32,639 nt of DNA from a virus: IMG/VR virus record IMGVR_UViG_3300033153_003796, positions 1 through 32,639 of that record; one strand, given 5' to 3'. The translations under genes and the position numbers were made by a program. The notes under the pieces were generated by a model. The model searched no databases. It worked only from the letters and a program-made list of their open reading frames with translations, and was not told the origin of the DNA. Below, one piece after another: positions 23,346 through 31,505 of this stretch. Positions within the stretch are counted from its first letter, which is position 1. The number at the start of each line of letters is the position of its first letter.

Positions 23346-23373
23346 CATAAATAAAGACAATAAAGGAGATTAT
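23346..23373 (+). promoter_or_regulatory. CATAAATAAA box before the ejection-protein genes
   Basis: The same ten bases as at 7934 and 30124 (here 23346-23355). ATAA (23360-23363) and TTAT (23370-23373) flank the AGGAGA ribosome site, a weak 4-bp version of the arrangement at 2742-2762. The box is 23 bases before ATG 23378, in one of the few true gaps of the operon. Confidence 0.3.
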
Positions 23374-23377
23374 CAAA

Positions 23378-24277
23378 ATGCTTTTTAACAACGGAATCGG
23401 CGGCCTATATGGCGTTGGCGGATTAGCTGGTGGTTTAGTTAACAGACTTACAGGCCAGATGCAATCGCAAAACAACGGCTCCTGGAGCAATCCTGTATTA
23501 CCCGGCGCAATGCCATTTCGTGGCAATATTAATGTTGCCCCAGAAGGTGGTGGTCAAGCAGGGTTTGGATTAAACCCAGGCGCACAAACAACAGGCGTTG
23601 ATTCGCGTCAAGGTTATATGCAAGGTCAGCAAGATACACCATTACCAGTTCAACCAGAACAGAATATACAAGGTGGTCCAGTAACAAAACCAGTACTAAA
23701 TAGACCATTCGGAGGCGGTGGTGTTTTTGGTAAATTAGCTAATTTAGCTAGCCGATTTAGTGACGGTAATAGATATAATACTATGCCAATTGGTGGTGGC
23801 CCACAACAGATACAACCAGAATATTCACCAGCATTACAGACCCCACAGGGTGTACAGTCGGGTGGTGGTAGAGACTTTGTTTCAAATAGATTTGGACAAG
23901 GTGCTAGAAACTCAGTTGCAGATGTAATGAGAGCACAAGCAGGTGATCAAAGCCAAACAGGTTTACATTATAGCAGAGACGACTTAATCCGTAGTCAAAT
24001 GCGAAACGATCCAAGGATTGGTAGACAGTACGACAGAACAGACTTAGATGCGTATGCACCACCTCCAGCAGTATGGAATCCAGGTAGTAATAGCAGCTGG
24101 TTAGGTAATAGATTAGGCGGCGCTGCTAGTTTAGCAACCGGCTTACCGGGTGGTGTGTTAAATGCAGGCGGTAATTTACTTGGTGGTGCTGCAAGAGCAG
24201 GTGGTAATTTAGTTAGCGGACTTGCTAATGCAGGTGGTAACGCAGTTAGTAATGTATTTAGAAGCTTTGGATTTTAA
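23378..24277 (+). CDS. Gly-rich internal virion or ejection-block protein, 299 residues
   Basis: Good AAAGGAG site. The N-terminus is Gly-rich and mildly hydrophobic (NNGIGGLYGVGGLAGGLVNR). The centre is polar, Gln/Pro/Gly-rich and probably disordered. The C-terminus repeats Gly/Ala/Asn units (GGVLNAGGNLLGGAARAGGN), as in an amphipathic membrane-active helix. It heads the block that holds the gp7-like protein, in the region where P22 has gp14 and the ejection proteins. No family is recognised; packaging in the head and ejection with DNA is an inference. Confidence 0.7.
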   Translation: MLFNNGIGGLYGVGGLAGGLVNRLTGQMQSQNNGSWSNPVLPGAMPFRGNINVAPEGGGQAGFGLNPGAQTTGVDSRQGYMQGQQDTPLPVQPEQNIQGGPVTKPVLNRPFGGGGVFGKLANLASRFSDGNRYNTMPIGGGPQQIQPEYSPALQTPQGVQSGGGRDFVSNRFGQGARNSVADVMRAQAGDQSQTGLHYSRDDLIRSQMRNDPRIGRQYDRTDLDAYAPPPAVWNPGSNSSWLGNRLGGAASLATGLPGGVLNAGGNLLGGAARAGGNLVSGLANAGGNAVSNVFRSFGF

Positions 24278-24293
24278 TGTTTAGGAGAGATAA

Positions 24294-24821
24294 ATGAGTA
24301 CACAAGATCTACAAAGGGCGTTAACTTCGCAAACAACAGATACTTTTGTTGTGGCAGCAGATGATAAAGCACAAAGACTTCAAATTAGAACTAGCATTGA
24401 AGATCTTGAAAGTACAATGATGCGCGAGTTTGAAAGTGCCGAAGAGACTATGCAGGAAATTAATAATGATGGACTGCAAGAATATATAGTTGGTGGTTCA
24501 TATACTAGACAATTATTAATTCCAGAAGATATGATAATTGTTACTAAATTATGGAGTAAAGAAAGACTTTGGATAATTGCATCCGGTGAAGTTACTATTT
24601 ACACAGAATTAGGTATGCAACATATCAAGGCACCATATGTAGGCAAAGCACCGTTTGGAACAAAAGTAGTATTGTATACCCATGCAGATACACTTTGGTT
24701 TGCAGTTACAGGCACAGACGCAGAAGAGTTAGAACAAGTCGAAAGTGATGTAATTACAGACGATTATAAATCGATTAAATACGCATGGGATCGTTTAGAA
24801 CATAATAAGGAGAACAAATAA
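24294..24821 (+). CDS. Cupin-like domain protein, 175 residues
   Basis: Residues 1-60 are polar and helical. Residues about 65-145 have the strand pattern of a small cupin barrel: GGSYTRQLLIPEDMIIVTKL, then LWIIASGEVTIYTELG, then IKAPYVGKAPFGTKVVLYTH and DTLWFAVTGTD. Comparable cupin-like proteins occur in many phages near internal virion genes. A full set of metal ligands is not evident, so an enzyme role is not claimed. GGAGAG lies before ATG 24294, and its stop overlaps the next start (TAATG). Confidence 0.72.
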   Translation: MSTQDLQRALTSQTTDTFVVAADDKAQRLQIRTSIEDLESTMMREFESAEETMQEINNDGLQEYIVGGSYTRQLLIPEDMIIVTKLWSKERLWIIASGEVTIYTELGMQHIKAPYVGKAPFGTKVVLYTHADTLWFAVTGTDAEELEQVESDVITDDYKSIKYAWDRLEHNKENK

Positions 24822-25537
24822 TGTCTTGGGGATATGTAGCAGTTGCTGGAGCAACATTAGTTGCTGGTAAAATGAGCAGTGATGCATCTAGCAAAGCATC
24901 TTCACAGCAAGCAGGCGCAGCCCGCGAAGCTGGAGCAAGAGAGCTTGAAATGTACAACCAAACTAAAGAAACACTAATGCCGTTTATTACAGGCGCAACA
25001 GGTGTTGGCGGAGAAGGTGGTGGTTCATATGATTTGCAGTTGGCAATGTCAGGTGCACAAGGTCCAGAAGCACAAGCAAGAGCATACGCAAACTTTCAAG
25101 AAAGTCCAAATGTACAGTTCTTGCGTGATCAAGGTATGCGCGGTATTGAAGCTGATCTTGCAGCAAGTGGTAGAGGTGGCGGTGCTAGACTTAAAGCTAT
25201 ATCTGAATTTAATCAAGGACTTGCAATGCAAGATTTTGGTAACCAGTTTAATAGACTAGGTACACTTACTAATGTTGGATTAAGTGCTGCAAATGCACTA
25301 GGCGGTGTTAGTACAGCAGCTGGACAAGGTCAAGCACAAGCAGCATTGAATGTTGGTGCAGCACAAGCTGGTGGTACAATGGGAAGAGCAAATGCATTTA
25401 ACACAGGTATTGGGCAGTTAGCACAAACATACGGGCAGTATCAAAATGCAAACCCATCATCATTTAGTGGTATGAGTGGAGTTAATGCAGGATCACAACA
25501 AGATATGATGTTAGCACAACAGAACGCGGGTTTTTAA
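24821..25537 (+). CDS. DNA ejection protein, P22 gp7-like, 238 residues
   Basis: Ejected from the head to help DNA cross the host envelope. Length is near P22 gp7 (229). The N-terminus (MSWGYVAVAGATLVAGKMSS) is a membrane-active-like helix. The segment NVQFLRDQGMRGIEADLAAS (about 92-111), followed by GRGGGARLKAISEFNQGLAM, is the characteristic core of such proteins. Ala/Gly/Gln-rich helices follow. Its first residues match those of the leftward 55-residue protein at 283. The gene is coupled to the cupin-like gene. Confidence 0.8.
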   Translation: MSWGYVAVAGATLVAGKMSSDASSKASSQQAGAAREAGARELEMYNQTKETLMPFITGATGVGGEGGGSYDLQLAMSGAQGPEAQARAYANFQESPNVQFLRDQGMRGIEADLAASGRGGGARLKAISEFNQGLAMQDFGNQFNRLGTLTNVGLSAANALGGVSTAAGQGQAQAALNVGAAQAGGTMGRANAFNTGIGQLAQTYGQYQNANPSSFSGMSGVNAGSQQDMMLAQQNAGF

Positions 25538-25547
25538 GGAGAATATA

Positions 25548-26729
25548 ATGCAAGGTCCGATAGATTACACAGTACAAATGCCAAACATTCCAGAGCTATA
25601 TGCTCGTGGACAACAGCAAACGCAACAGCTTCAAGCTGGTGAACGCCGAGCAGAAATGGACGCGGTTGAAATGCGTGGATTACAAATGCAAGCTGGCGCA
25701 TTAGAAGATAAAGATAAATGGACAAAAGCATATTCAGATGTTGCTCCATACATGACAATACCGTATGCACAACGCAACGAAATGATTATGAATACTGCTA
25801 TCGAAAGCCAGGATCCAGAAAGAATTCAAGCAGCCCAGAACTTTATATCGTTACCAGAAGAAAAGCAAGTTGACGCATTTAGTGTTATGCATTCTAGAGG
25901 TACTATTAGAGGGTGGCAGCCAAAACCAGTAAAAGCAGCAGCATCAAAGGGTGTATACGATCTTGTAGATAAGAAAGAAACATTTGCTACTAATGCACAG
26001 ATACAAGCTGATCCAGCTCGTTATCGTCCAATTGAAAAGAAAGGTACTACTGTTAATGTTGGTAAAGGTGAAACTAAATTTGCCGAAGCAGAAGGTACTG
26101 CATCATCTAAGGAAATAACAGAATACGGTAAGACTATTACTACTGCTAAGAAAACAATACAAAATGTATCAAACATTGAAAGCCTGTTTAAGAAGATACC
26201 AAAAGGATCATTACTAACAGGCACCGGTGCAGCACCAATTGTTGGTAAAATTTCTAAGTACGCAGAAGCAGCAGGTTTTGATGTAGAAGGATTAGATGCA
26301 TCTGAAATGATTGACATGCTTGCTAAGAAAGCAGCTAAAGAATCAAAAGTTCCGGGTTCAGGTACATACACAGATGCTGATTTCCAAATAGATTTAAAAT
26401 TACAACCAGGTATTGAAGGTACTAATAAAGGTAATGCACTTAAGATTAAATATATGAAAGCAAATGCCAAGTACGAAATGGCCTATGCAAAAGAGGCTCG
26501 TAGTTACATATCTAAGAATAAGAGTCGTACAGGGTTAGATGAACATATGGCAGCATATGAAGCTAAGAGACCTTATAAAGAAACTTTGCAAAAAGCTATC
26601 TTTGGTAAAACAATTGAGTCTAGTGCAATGCAGTTAGCACCAGCAGATCAGGAAGCATTTAATTGGGCAAACTCCAATCCAAATGATCCTCGAGCACAGG
26701 CAATATTACAGAAACTAGGAGTACAGTAA
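25548..26729 (+). CDS. Probable ejection (internal virion) protein, 393 residues
   Basis: Follows the gp7-like gene with an AAGGAG site, where P22 has gp20. The sequence is largely helical and soluble: a Gln/Glu/Met-rich start (ARGQQQTQQLQAGERRAEMD), a linker, a helical core (TITTAKKTIQNVSNIESLFK near residue 200) and a helical C-terminus. There is a hydrophobic Gly-rich patch (GSLLTGTGAAPIVGKI) in the middle. The pattern fits a DNA-ejection protein packed in the head, but similarity to gp20 is not evident by eye. Its stop shares a base with the next start. Confidence 0.72.
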   Translation: MQGPIDYTVQMPNIPELYARGQQQTQQLQAGERRAEMDAVEMRGLQMQAGALEDKDKWTKAYSDVAPYMTIPYAQRNEMIMNTAIESQDPERIQAAQNFISLPEEKQVDAFSVMHSRGTIRGWQPKPVKAAASKGVYDLVDKKETFATNAQIQADPARYRPIEKKGTTVNVGKGETKFAEAEGTASSKEITEYGKTITTAKKTIQNVSNIESLFKKIPKGSLLTGTGAAPIVGKISKYAEAAGFDVEGLDASEMIDMLAKKAAKESKVPGSGTYTDADFQIDLKLQPGIEGTNKGNALKIKYMKANAKYEMAYAKEARSYISKNKSRTGLDEHMAAYEAKRPYKETLQKAIFGKTIESSAMQLAPADQEAFNWANSNPNDPRAQAILQKLGVQ

Positions 26730-27772
26730 TGCCGTTTGATCCTGACGCATATCTTGCTGGAGCAACTGCTCCTGCCCAGACTGGATTTGATCCGGATGCA
26801 TATCTTGCAGGGTCAAAATCAAAATCAATGTTTGATAAAGTATCAGATTTCTTTACTGGAGATGATAGAGAAACTCGTGCTACAAGAGAACTACCAGAAT
26901 TAGGTAGTGGCGGATTGCTATCCAATCAAGATCCAGCAACACTTGCAAAAGTTGCAGCATCATTAGCAGTAACATTAGATCCAAGAGAAATGGGACAGAT
27001 ATTAAGTACTATTCCAGGCATTGGTATTACTGAAGATGAAAAAGGTAACTTAATAGCTAACAATAATAAAACTGGCGCGCAAGTTGTTATAAATCAACCA
27101 GGTATGTCTAAATTAGATGCAATGCAACTTATTGGTTTAGGTGCTATGTATACTCCAGCAGGTAAAGCAGTTGGTGCAGCAAGTACATTAGGTAAGAAAG
27201 TATTAACAGGTGCAGCAGCACTAGGTACTACAGAAGCAGCAATACAAAGTGGACAAGAAGCAGCAGGTGGTGAATTTGATGTAGGAGATGTTGCATTAAT
27301 GACTGGCGCAGGGGTAGCAGCACCGTTAGTTGCACCAATAGCTAAAGCCGCAGCACCATTAGTTAAAGAAGCAGTCAAAAAAGTAGCACCAGCAGTTGCT
27401 AAAGGTGCTAAGACAGTTGTTAAAAGCGCAGCAAAAGGTGCTAAAGCAGTTGGTAAAGTTCCGGGTAAATTATGGAAAGTTGGACAAAACTTTAATTTAA
27501 TACCAGCTAACAAAGATGAATTTCTAGCACAAATTGCAGGACATTATATTGCTCCGGGTTTTGGTGGCCCTATAGCACAACGATTAGTTAGAAGATATGC
27601 AAACTTAGCAATTAAAAGTTCAAAGAAATCATTATCTAAGTCTGAAACAAAAGTACTTTCAGAAACCGAATCTAAATTAAAAGCATTAAAAGCAAAAGCT
27701 GTAGCTAAAAAAGCTAGACGCGATGCTCACTTACAAAAGAAACAAGCCGAAGCAGCTAAAAAAGGAAAATAA
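26729..27772 (+). CDS. Probable ejection protein with histone H1-like segment, 347 residues
   Basis: The N-terminus has the short motif FDPDAYLAG twice (residues 3-11 and 20-28), typical of large podovirus ejection proteins. A Gly/Ala-rich hydrophobic region follows (about 130-215; GLGAMYTPAGKAVGAAS, APLVAPIAKAAAPLV), able to enter membranes. Then comes an Ala/Lys repeat like histone H1 tails (VAKGAKTVVKSAAKGAKAVG, about 225-245), and a very basic coiled C-terminus. Position matches P22 gp16, the last ejection gene before the tailspike. The Lys-rich part probably binds packaged DNA. Confidence 0.75.
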   Translation: MPFDPDAYLAGATAPAQTGFDPDAYLAGSKSKSMFDKVSDFFTGDDRETRATRELPELGSGGLLSNQDPATLAKVAASLAVTLDPREMGQILSTIPGIGITEDEKGNLIANNNKTGAQVVINQPGMSKLDAMQLIGLGAMYTPAGKAVGAASTLGKKVLTGAAALGTTEAAIQSGQEAAGGEFDVGDVALMTGAGVAAPLVAPIAKAAAPLVKEAVKKVAPAVAKGAKTVVKSAAKGAKAVGKVPGKLWKVGQNFNLIPANKDEFLAQIAGHYIAPGFGGPIAQRLVRRYANLAIKSSKKSLSKSETKVLSETESKLKALKAKAVAKKARRDAHLQKKQAEAAKKGK

Positions 27773-29959
27773 ATGACAACTAAATTATCAGATACAGGCT
27801 ATCCAGTATACGAATCAATTGCAACATTAAAAGGTGTTGGATTAAGTGCTGGCGACATTGTAAGAACCGCAGCATATTATGGTGGTTGGGCAGCATTAGG
27901 TGATGCACCTATAAGTGGTTCAACATATGGTATTGTTACTTCTACAGAATTTACAAATATTACTGGGCATAGTAGCCCAGATGGGTTTGGCGATCATACA
28001 TTAGACAATGGCTTAGTTGCTATGCTAGTTGATCGTTCAATTAAGAATGTTCAACAATACGGTGCTAAAGGCGATGGTGTTCAAAACGACACTACATTTA
28101 TACAAGCAGCTTACGATGCTGTTGGTATAGACGGCGATGGACAGGTACACTTTACAAAAGGTATCTTTTCAATCGCCCCAGCAGCAGATAAGTCTACTTA
28201 TATGTGGATTGCTTCATTAAGCGGTCGTAAAAACTATGCTGTTATTTGGGTTCCAAGCAACTGTTTAACTACAGGTGAAGGCCCAAGTTCAGTTATTAAA
28301 TTAGCTAATACATTAGATAGTGACGGTACTCCAACAGATGGTCGTGGCGATTATGCAACAACACAGATGTTTGTTAACAAAGGTGTTGATGGAGTTGGTA
28401 CATATACAAAGTACATTGTTAATGAAAACATTCACTTTGACGGTGTCAAGTTTGATGGTAACTGGGTTAGTGAATCCGGTGAAGGTATTACCTTAGACGG
28501 TGTATCTAACTTTAGTGTACATAACTGTCACTTTACAAAATCCTTTTACGAATGCATGTACATGGTATATAGTCGTAATGGTATATTCAGCGATAACTTT
28601 GTTTACTTAAATGGTTTGCAAAGCGGAGCATTACAAGATGGCGGTGGCCCATTAGTTGATAGCAGCGAAGGTATTATTGTACGCGACAATGTTATTACAG
28701 ATAGTGGTTATTATGCTATATTAATGGTTGATAGCTGGAACTGTAAAATACAGAATAACACAATTACTAAGAAAACATATACATACGGTTCAGGTTTCCA
28801 AGCTATTCGCGGAGAAGTTAACAAGCACTGTGAAATCAGTGGTAACTTTGTAATGGAATCAGGATATGCTGGTATATGGGATCACAAAGGTGTTAACAAT
28901 ACCATTAGAGATAACACCGTAGTTAAGTGTGGTTATGCAGCAGCGGCTGGTAGCCAAATACACGGTATATTAGTAGATGACTTAGATAGCTTAGAAAATG
29001 GGCGTGATACAATTACTGGTAACTTATGTGTTTATAACTTCGGTAGTGGCATTGGTATTAATGGTGCTATACCAACAGGCGATACAGTTAATCACTTTGC
29101 AGGACATATTATTGCAGAAAACACTTGTTTATACAATGGCTGGGATGGCATTGCTGTGTATGGTGATCATCACAGAATAGTAAATAACACTTGCGAAGCT
29201 AATGGTACTTCAGAAACAAGCGGTACAGTTGGTAATGGTTATAATGGTATTGCATTAAACGGTTCAAAATATTGCATGGTTACAGGTAACAGTTGTCAGG
29301 ATATTCCTAGAACAACTGATATTGATATTAACTTAGATGCACAGTTATCTCCATATCAATCATATACAGCACTTGCAGTAACGCATACCTTCCAAACACA
29401 GAACTACGGTATTCGTGAATTACCGGCTGGTATTGCTGAAGTAGCTGTTACAATTACATCTGTAACCACAACTGCTACAGTTGCATTAGAAGGACACGGT
29501 GCAGTAGTTGGGCAAAAGATATTTGTTTACGGTGCAGATGAAACAACTTATGATGGTTACTACAAAGTTGCAACGGTTCCTGATGTAGATACATTTACAT
29601 ATACACTAGGGTCAACTCCAACTGATGCAAGTGTTGCAGCGCAATGTGCTGTAGAAGTAATTGAAGCAGACTATAATGTTATTACAAATAACAACATGTC
29701 AAACAACCTTGCAAATACAGGCTATGGTGTTGCTGGTGGATTTGAACATCGCACATTCTGGATTGAAACTGCTGGTGCTTTTGTTATAGGTGATCAACTT
29801 GAAATTGTAACAGTTGGTTCGACTGACTTTACTGCAATTGGTGCAAGTGCTAATACAGTTGGCGTTACATTTACCACAACCGGTGTTGGTACAGGTACTG
29901 GTGAAGCAAATGTAATCGTTGGAGCGAATACAACCCAAACAAACAACATAAGCGCATAA
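27773..29959 (+). CDS. Tailspike with parallel beta-helix, 728 residues
   Basis: Adhesin or depolymerase at the end of the late block, as gp9 in P22. A virion-binding start is followed by the signature QQYGAKGDGVQNDTTFIQAA (about 94-113), which marks the beginning of pectate-lyase-like beta-helices. Rungs follow to about residue 520 (FSVHNCHFTKSFYECMYMVY; GIIVRDNVITDSGYYAILMV). Two added beta modules are seen near the end: one of the EGHGAVVGQKIFVYGADETT type (about 570-620), and one of the GSTDFTAIGASANTVGVTFT type (about 685-710). Both are widely reused in phage tail proteins. Active-site residues cannot be assigned by eye. Confidence 0.87.
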   Translation: MTTKLSDTGYPVYESIATLKGVGLSAGDIVRTAAYYGGWAALGDAPISGSTYGIVTSTEFTNITGHSSPDGFGDHTLDNGLVAMLVDRSIKNVQQYGAKGDGVQNDTTFIQAAYDAVGIDGDGQVHFTKGIFSIAPAADKSTYMWIASLSGRKNYAVIWVPSNCLTTGEGPSSVIKLANTLDSDGTPTDGRGDYATTQMFVNKGVDGVGTYTKYIVNENIHFDGVKFDGNWVSESGEGITLDGVSNFSVHNCHFTKSFYECMYMVYSRNGIFSDNFVYLNGLQSGALQDGGGPLVDSSEGIIVRDNVITDSGYYAILMVDSWNCKIQNNTITKKTYTYGSGFQAIRGEVNKHCEISGNFVMESGYAGIWDHKGVNNTIRDNTVVKCGYAAAAGSQIHGILVDDLDSLENGRDTITGNLCVYNFGSGIGINGAIPTGDTVNHFAGHIIAENTCLYNGWDGIAVYGDHHRIVNNTCEANGTSETSGTVGNGYNGIALNGSKYCMVTGNSCQDIPRTTDIDINLDAQLSPYQSYTALAVTHTFQTQNYGIRELPAGIAEVAVTITSVTTTATVALEGHGAVVGQKIFVYGADETTYDGYYKVATVPDVDTFTYTLGSTPTDASVAAQCAVEVIEADYNVITNNNMSNNLANTGYGVAGGFEHRTFWIETAGAFVIGDQLEIVTVGSTDFTAIGASANTVGVTFTTTGVGTGTGEANVIVGANTTQTNNISA

Positions 29960-29960
29960 T

Positions 29961-30128
29961 ATGAATCGTTTTATTGAAATGTTAGAGAAGATTATTCTCG
30001 CTATTATTGGTAAACTTAATATAGTAATTATTTTGCTATTGCTTGTGGTGTTTGGTGTTATGAATACAGCTGAAGTATTTTTGTGGTTTAATGCTATAGG
30101 AACTTCATTCAAAGGTTTGTTGCCATAA
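29961..30128 (+). CDS. Small membrane protein, 55 residues
   Basis: Begins one base after the tailspike stop and ends CCA TAA at 30128. An amphipathic start (MNRFIEMLEKIILAIIGKL) leads to a strongly hydrophobic span (IVIILLLLVVFGVM, about 21-34), then an aromatic segment and a short tail (FKGLLP). One transmembrane helix is expected. The ribosome site is weak, so coupling to the tailspike is likely. It could be a lysis or membrane-accessory protein; there is no family evidence. Confidence 0.6.
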   Translation: MNRFIEMLEKIILAIIGKLNIVIILLLLVVFGVMNTAEVFLWFNAIGTSFKGLLP

Positions 30129-30133
30129 ATAAA
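30124..30133 (+). promoter_or_regulatory. CATAAATAAA box, third copy
   Basis: Identical to the boxes at 7934 and 23346, and overlapping the stop of the small membrane protein. It lies 17 bases before ATG 30151, just upstream of AAAGGAGAG. Proposed late-promoter-like element; no convincing hairpin follows this copy. Confidence 0.3.
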
Positions 30134-30150
30134 GGCAAAGGAGAGATAAG

Positions 30151-30390
30151 ATGCAATATAATAGATATGTAAAATATCAAAAAAAGTGTCAGAAGGCAGT
30201 TGCTAAGTTTAAATCATTTAATGATTTCTTAGAAGCAAACCCAGACACTGAGATCGGCGAAGGTGACTTCAGTCGATTTAAAACAAAGTTCATTATGAAA
30301 GAACCTGATTATTGGTTAGCTATTAGTAAACAAAATAGTATTCGTAATAACATGTTTAATAAAGCTATAAATAGCATAGAAGGGAAATAA
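30151..30390 (+). CDS. Hypothetical basic protein, 79 residues
   Basis: Strong AAAGGAGAG site before ATG 30151. Lys/Phe-rich, soluble, mostly helical (YQKKCQKAVAKFKSFNDFLE). No signal or membrane segment and no known motif. It lies between the tailspike block and small virion genes, 1 base before the next gene. Confidence 0.65.
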   Translation: MQYNRYVKYQKKCQKAVAKFKSFNDFLEANPDTEIGEGDFSRFKTKFIMKEPDYWLAISKQNSIRNNMFNKAINSIEGK

Positions 30391-30391
30391 C

Positions 30392-30694
30392 ATGCAAGAA
30401 TTTGACGACAGACACCGAGGCGGATTATTAATATCTGATAACCGCAATACATTAGTTTTAACGGCTAATACTGCAGAATCAATTGCTGTACCAGAAGGAG
30501 CACAGATTGCGTTGTTTAGTGCAACTGCCGACTTTTGGGCCGACTATGATAATACAGCGATAGTACCAAGTGTAGATATTACAAATGGCACCGCACCCGA
30601 ATTAAATCCTACATTGCGTAGGCTTAATAATGTGTCGAATATTAGTTTAATATCGGCATCAGCAGCTAAGATACAAATAAGTTTTTATCAATAA
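30392..30694 (+). CDS. Small beta-rich virion-type protein, 100 residues
   Basis: GAAGGGA precedes ATG 30392. The chain reads as a beta sandwich with a loop-rich centre (NTLVLTANTAESIAVPEGAQ, then ALFSATADFWADYDN and SLISASAAKIQISFYQ at the end). This pattern of a small domain anchoring on an ISF or FYQ end is frequent among small phage structural proteins. No enzyme motif. A decoration or adaptor role is inferred. Confidence 0.7.
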   Translation: MQEFDDRHRGGLLISDNRNTLVLTANTAESIAVPEGAQIALFSATADFWADYDNTAIVPSVDITNGTAPELNPTLRRLNNVSNISLISASAAKIQISFYQ

Positions 30695-30711
30695 ATTAAG
30701 GAGATAAACAA

Positions 30712-31167
30712 ATGGCTGGAATGACAAACAGAGGAAAGAAGGTTATGCTTAACGCATACTTTACTGCTGATACTACTGATGAACCTACAGCGTTCAAAAT
30801 GGCATTAGTTACTAGTGCAACGGCACCAACACAGGATACAAATGTATTAACTGATTTAACTGAAATTACAGCAGGTAACGGTTACACAGCCGGCGGTGTT
30901 GCAATTGCGCGTTCAGCAGTAGGTTTTGATGTAATTACTGAAGAAGATACATCAGACTACGGTGCAGCACAGTTAGCAGATGTTGTATGGACTGCATCAG
31001 GCGGAGCAATCCCATCAGCAGGTGGTGGTGCTCGTTATGCAGTATTACTTGATGATGAAGCGACTCCAAATATCATCGCATACTTTGACTTAACAAGTGA
31101 TCGTACGGTTTCCGATACGCAAACATTAACACTTGCGGACTTTGATGTAAGAATTACTGAAACTTAA
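30712..31167 (+). CDS. Putative virion structural protein, 151 residues
   Basis: AAGGAG before ATG 30712. The opening GMTNRGKKVMLNAYFTADTT followed by FKMALVTS is a recurrent start among phage structural proteins. The remainder is a beta domain with a Gly-rich turn (WTASGGAIPSAGGGARYAVL) and a regular end (TQTLTLADFDVRITET). It probably belongs to the tail or fibre base. It has no membrane segment or catalytic signature. Confidence 0.72.
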   Translation: MAGMTNRGKKVMLNAYFTADTTDEPTAFKMALVTSATAPTQDTNVLTDLTEITAGNGYTAGGVAIARSAVGFDVITEEDTSDYGAAQLADVVWTASGGAIPSAGGGARYAVLLDDEATPNIIAYFDLTSDRTVSDTQTLTLADFDVRITET

Positions 31168-31182
31168 TAGAGGAGAATAATT

Positions 31183-31494
31183 ATGTGGCCATTCAGCCCA
31201 TCTCTTCCAACCGGTGTAAGTAAAGTAAGTAAAGGTGTTTACTCAATAGATCCCGATATAGCATATCCAGAATGGCTGGATATGCTAGGGCTTGAGCATA
31301 ATCTTTACGGCATTGAAGTTGCTAAGAAATGCATTGTAAAACATTTACAAGAAATTGTAACTGGACATATCAGTGTACAAATTAAATATACACCGCATTG
31401 GAATTTTAAAAGCACACAAGAAAACGAACTTAATAATGCTGTCGCTGATAGTTTAATTCATTGGAATAAACTTAAGAAAAATAAGCTAATTTAA
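31183..31494 (+). CDS. Hypothetical protein, 103 residues
   Basis: AGGAGA site before ATG 31183. A short proline-rich start (MWPFSPSLPTGVSKVSKGVY) leads to a mixed alpha/beta body with a helix near residues 43-60 and a basic C-terminus (KLKKNKLI). I recognise no family. It precedes the open-ended fibre by 11 bases and may be a chaperone or partner of that fibre, judged only from position. Confidence 0.65.
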   Translation: MWPFSPSLPTGVSKVSKGVYSIDPDIAYPEWLDMLGLEHNLYGIEVAKKCIVKHLQEIVTGHISVQIKYTPHWNFKSTQENELNNAVADSLIHWNKLKKNKLI

Positions 31495-31505
31495 GGAGTT
31501 AATTA

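Noticed and set aside
23323-23388. A 21-codon frame between the 548- and 299-residue genes
   Set aside because: Very short, overlaps the next start and its ribosome site, and has no recognisable content.
29699-30112. A 137-codon leftward frame rich in Cys, Thr and Ser
   Set aside because: It opposes the tailspike end and the small membrane gene, and its composition is that of an antisense frame. The rightward genes are better supported.
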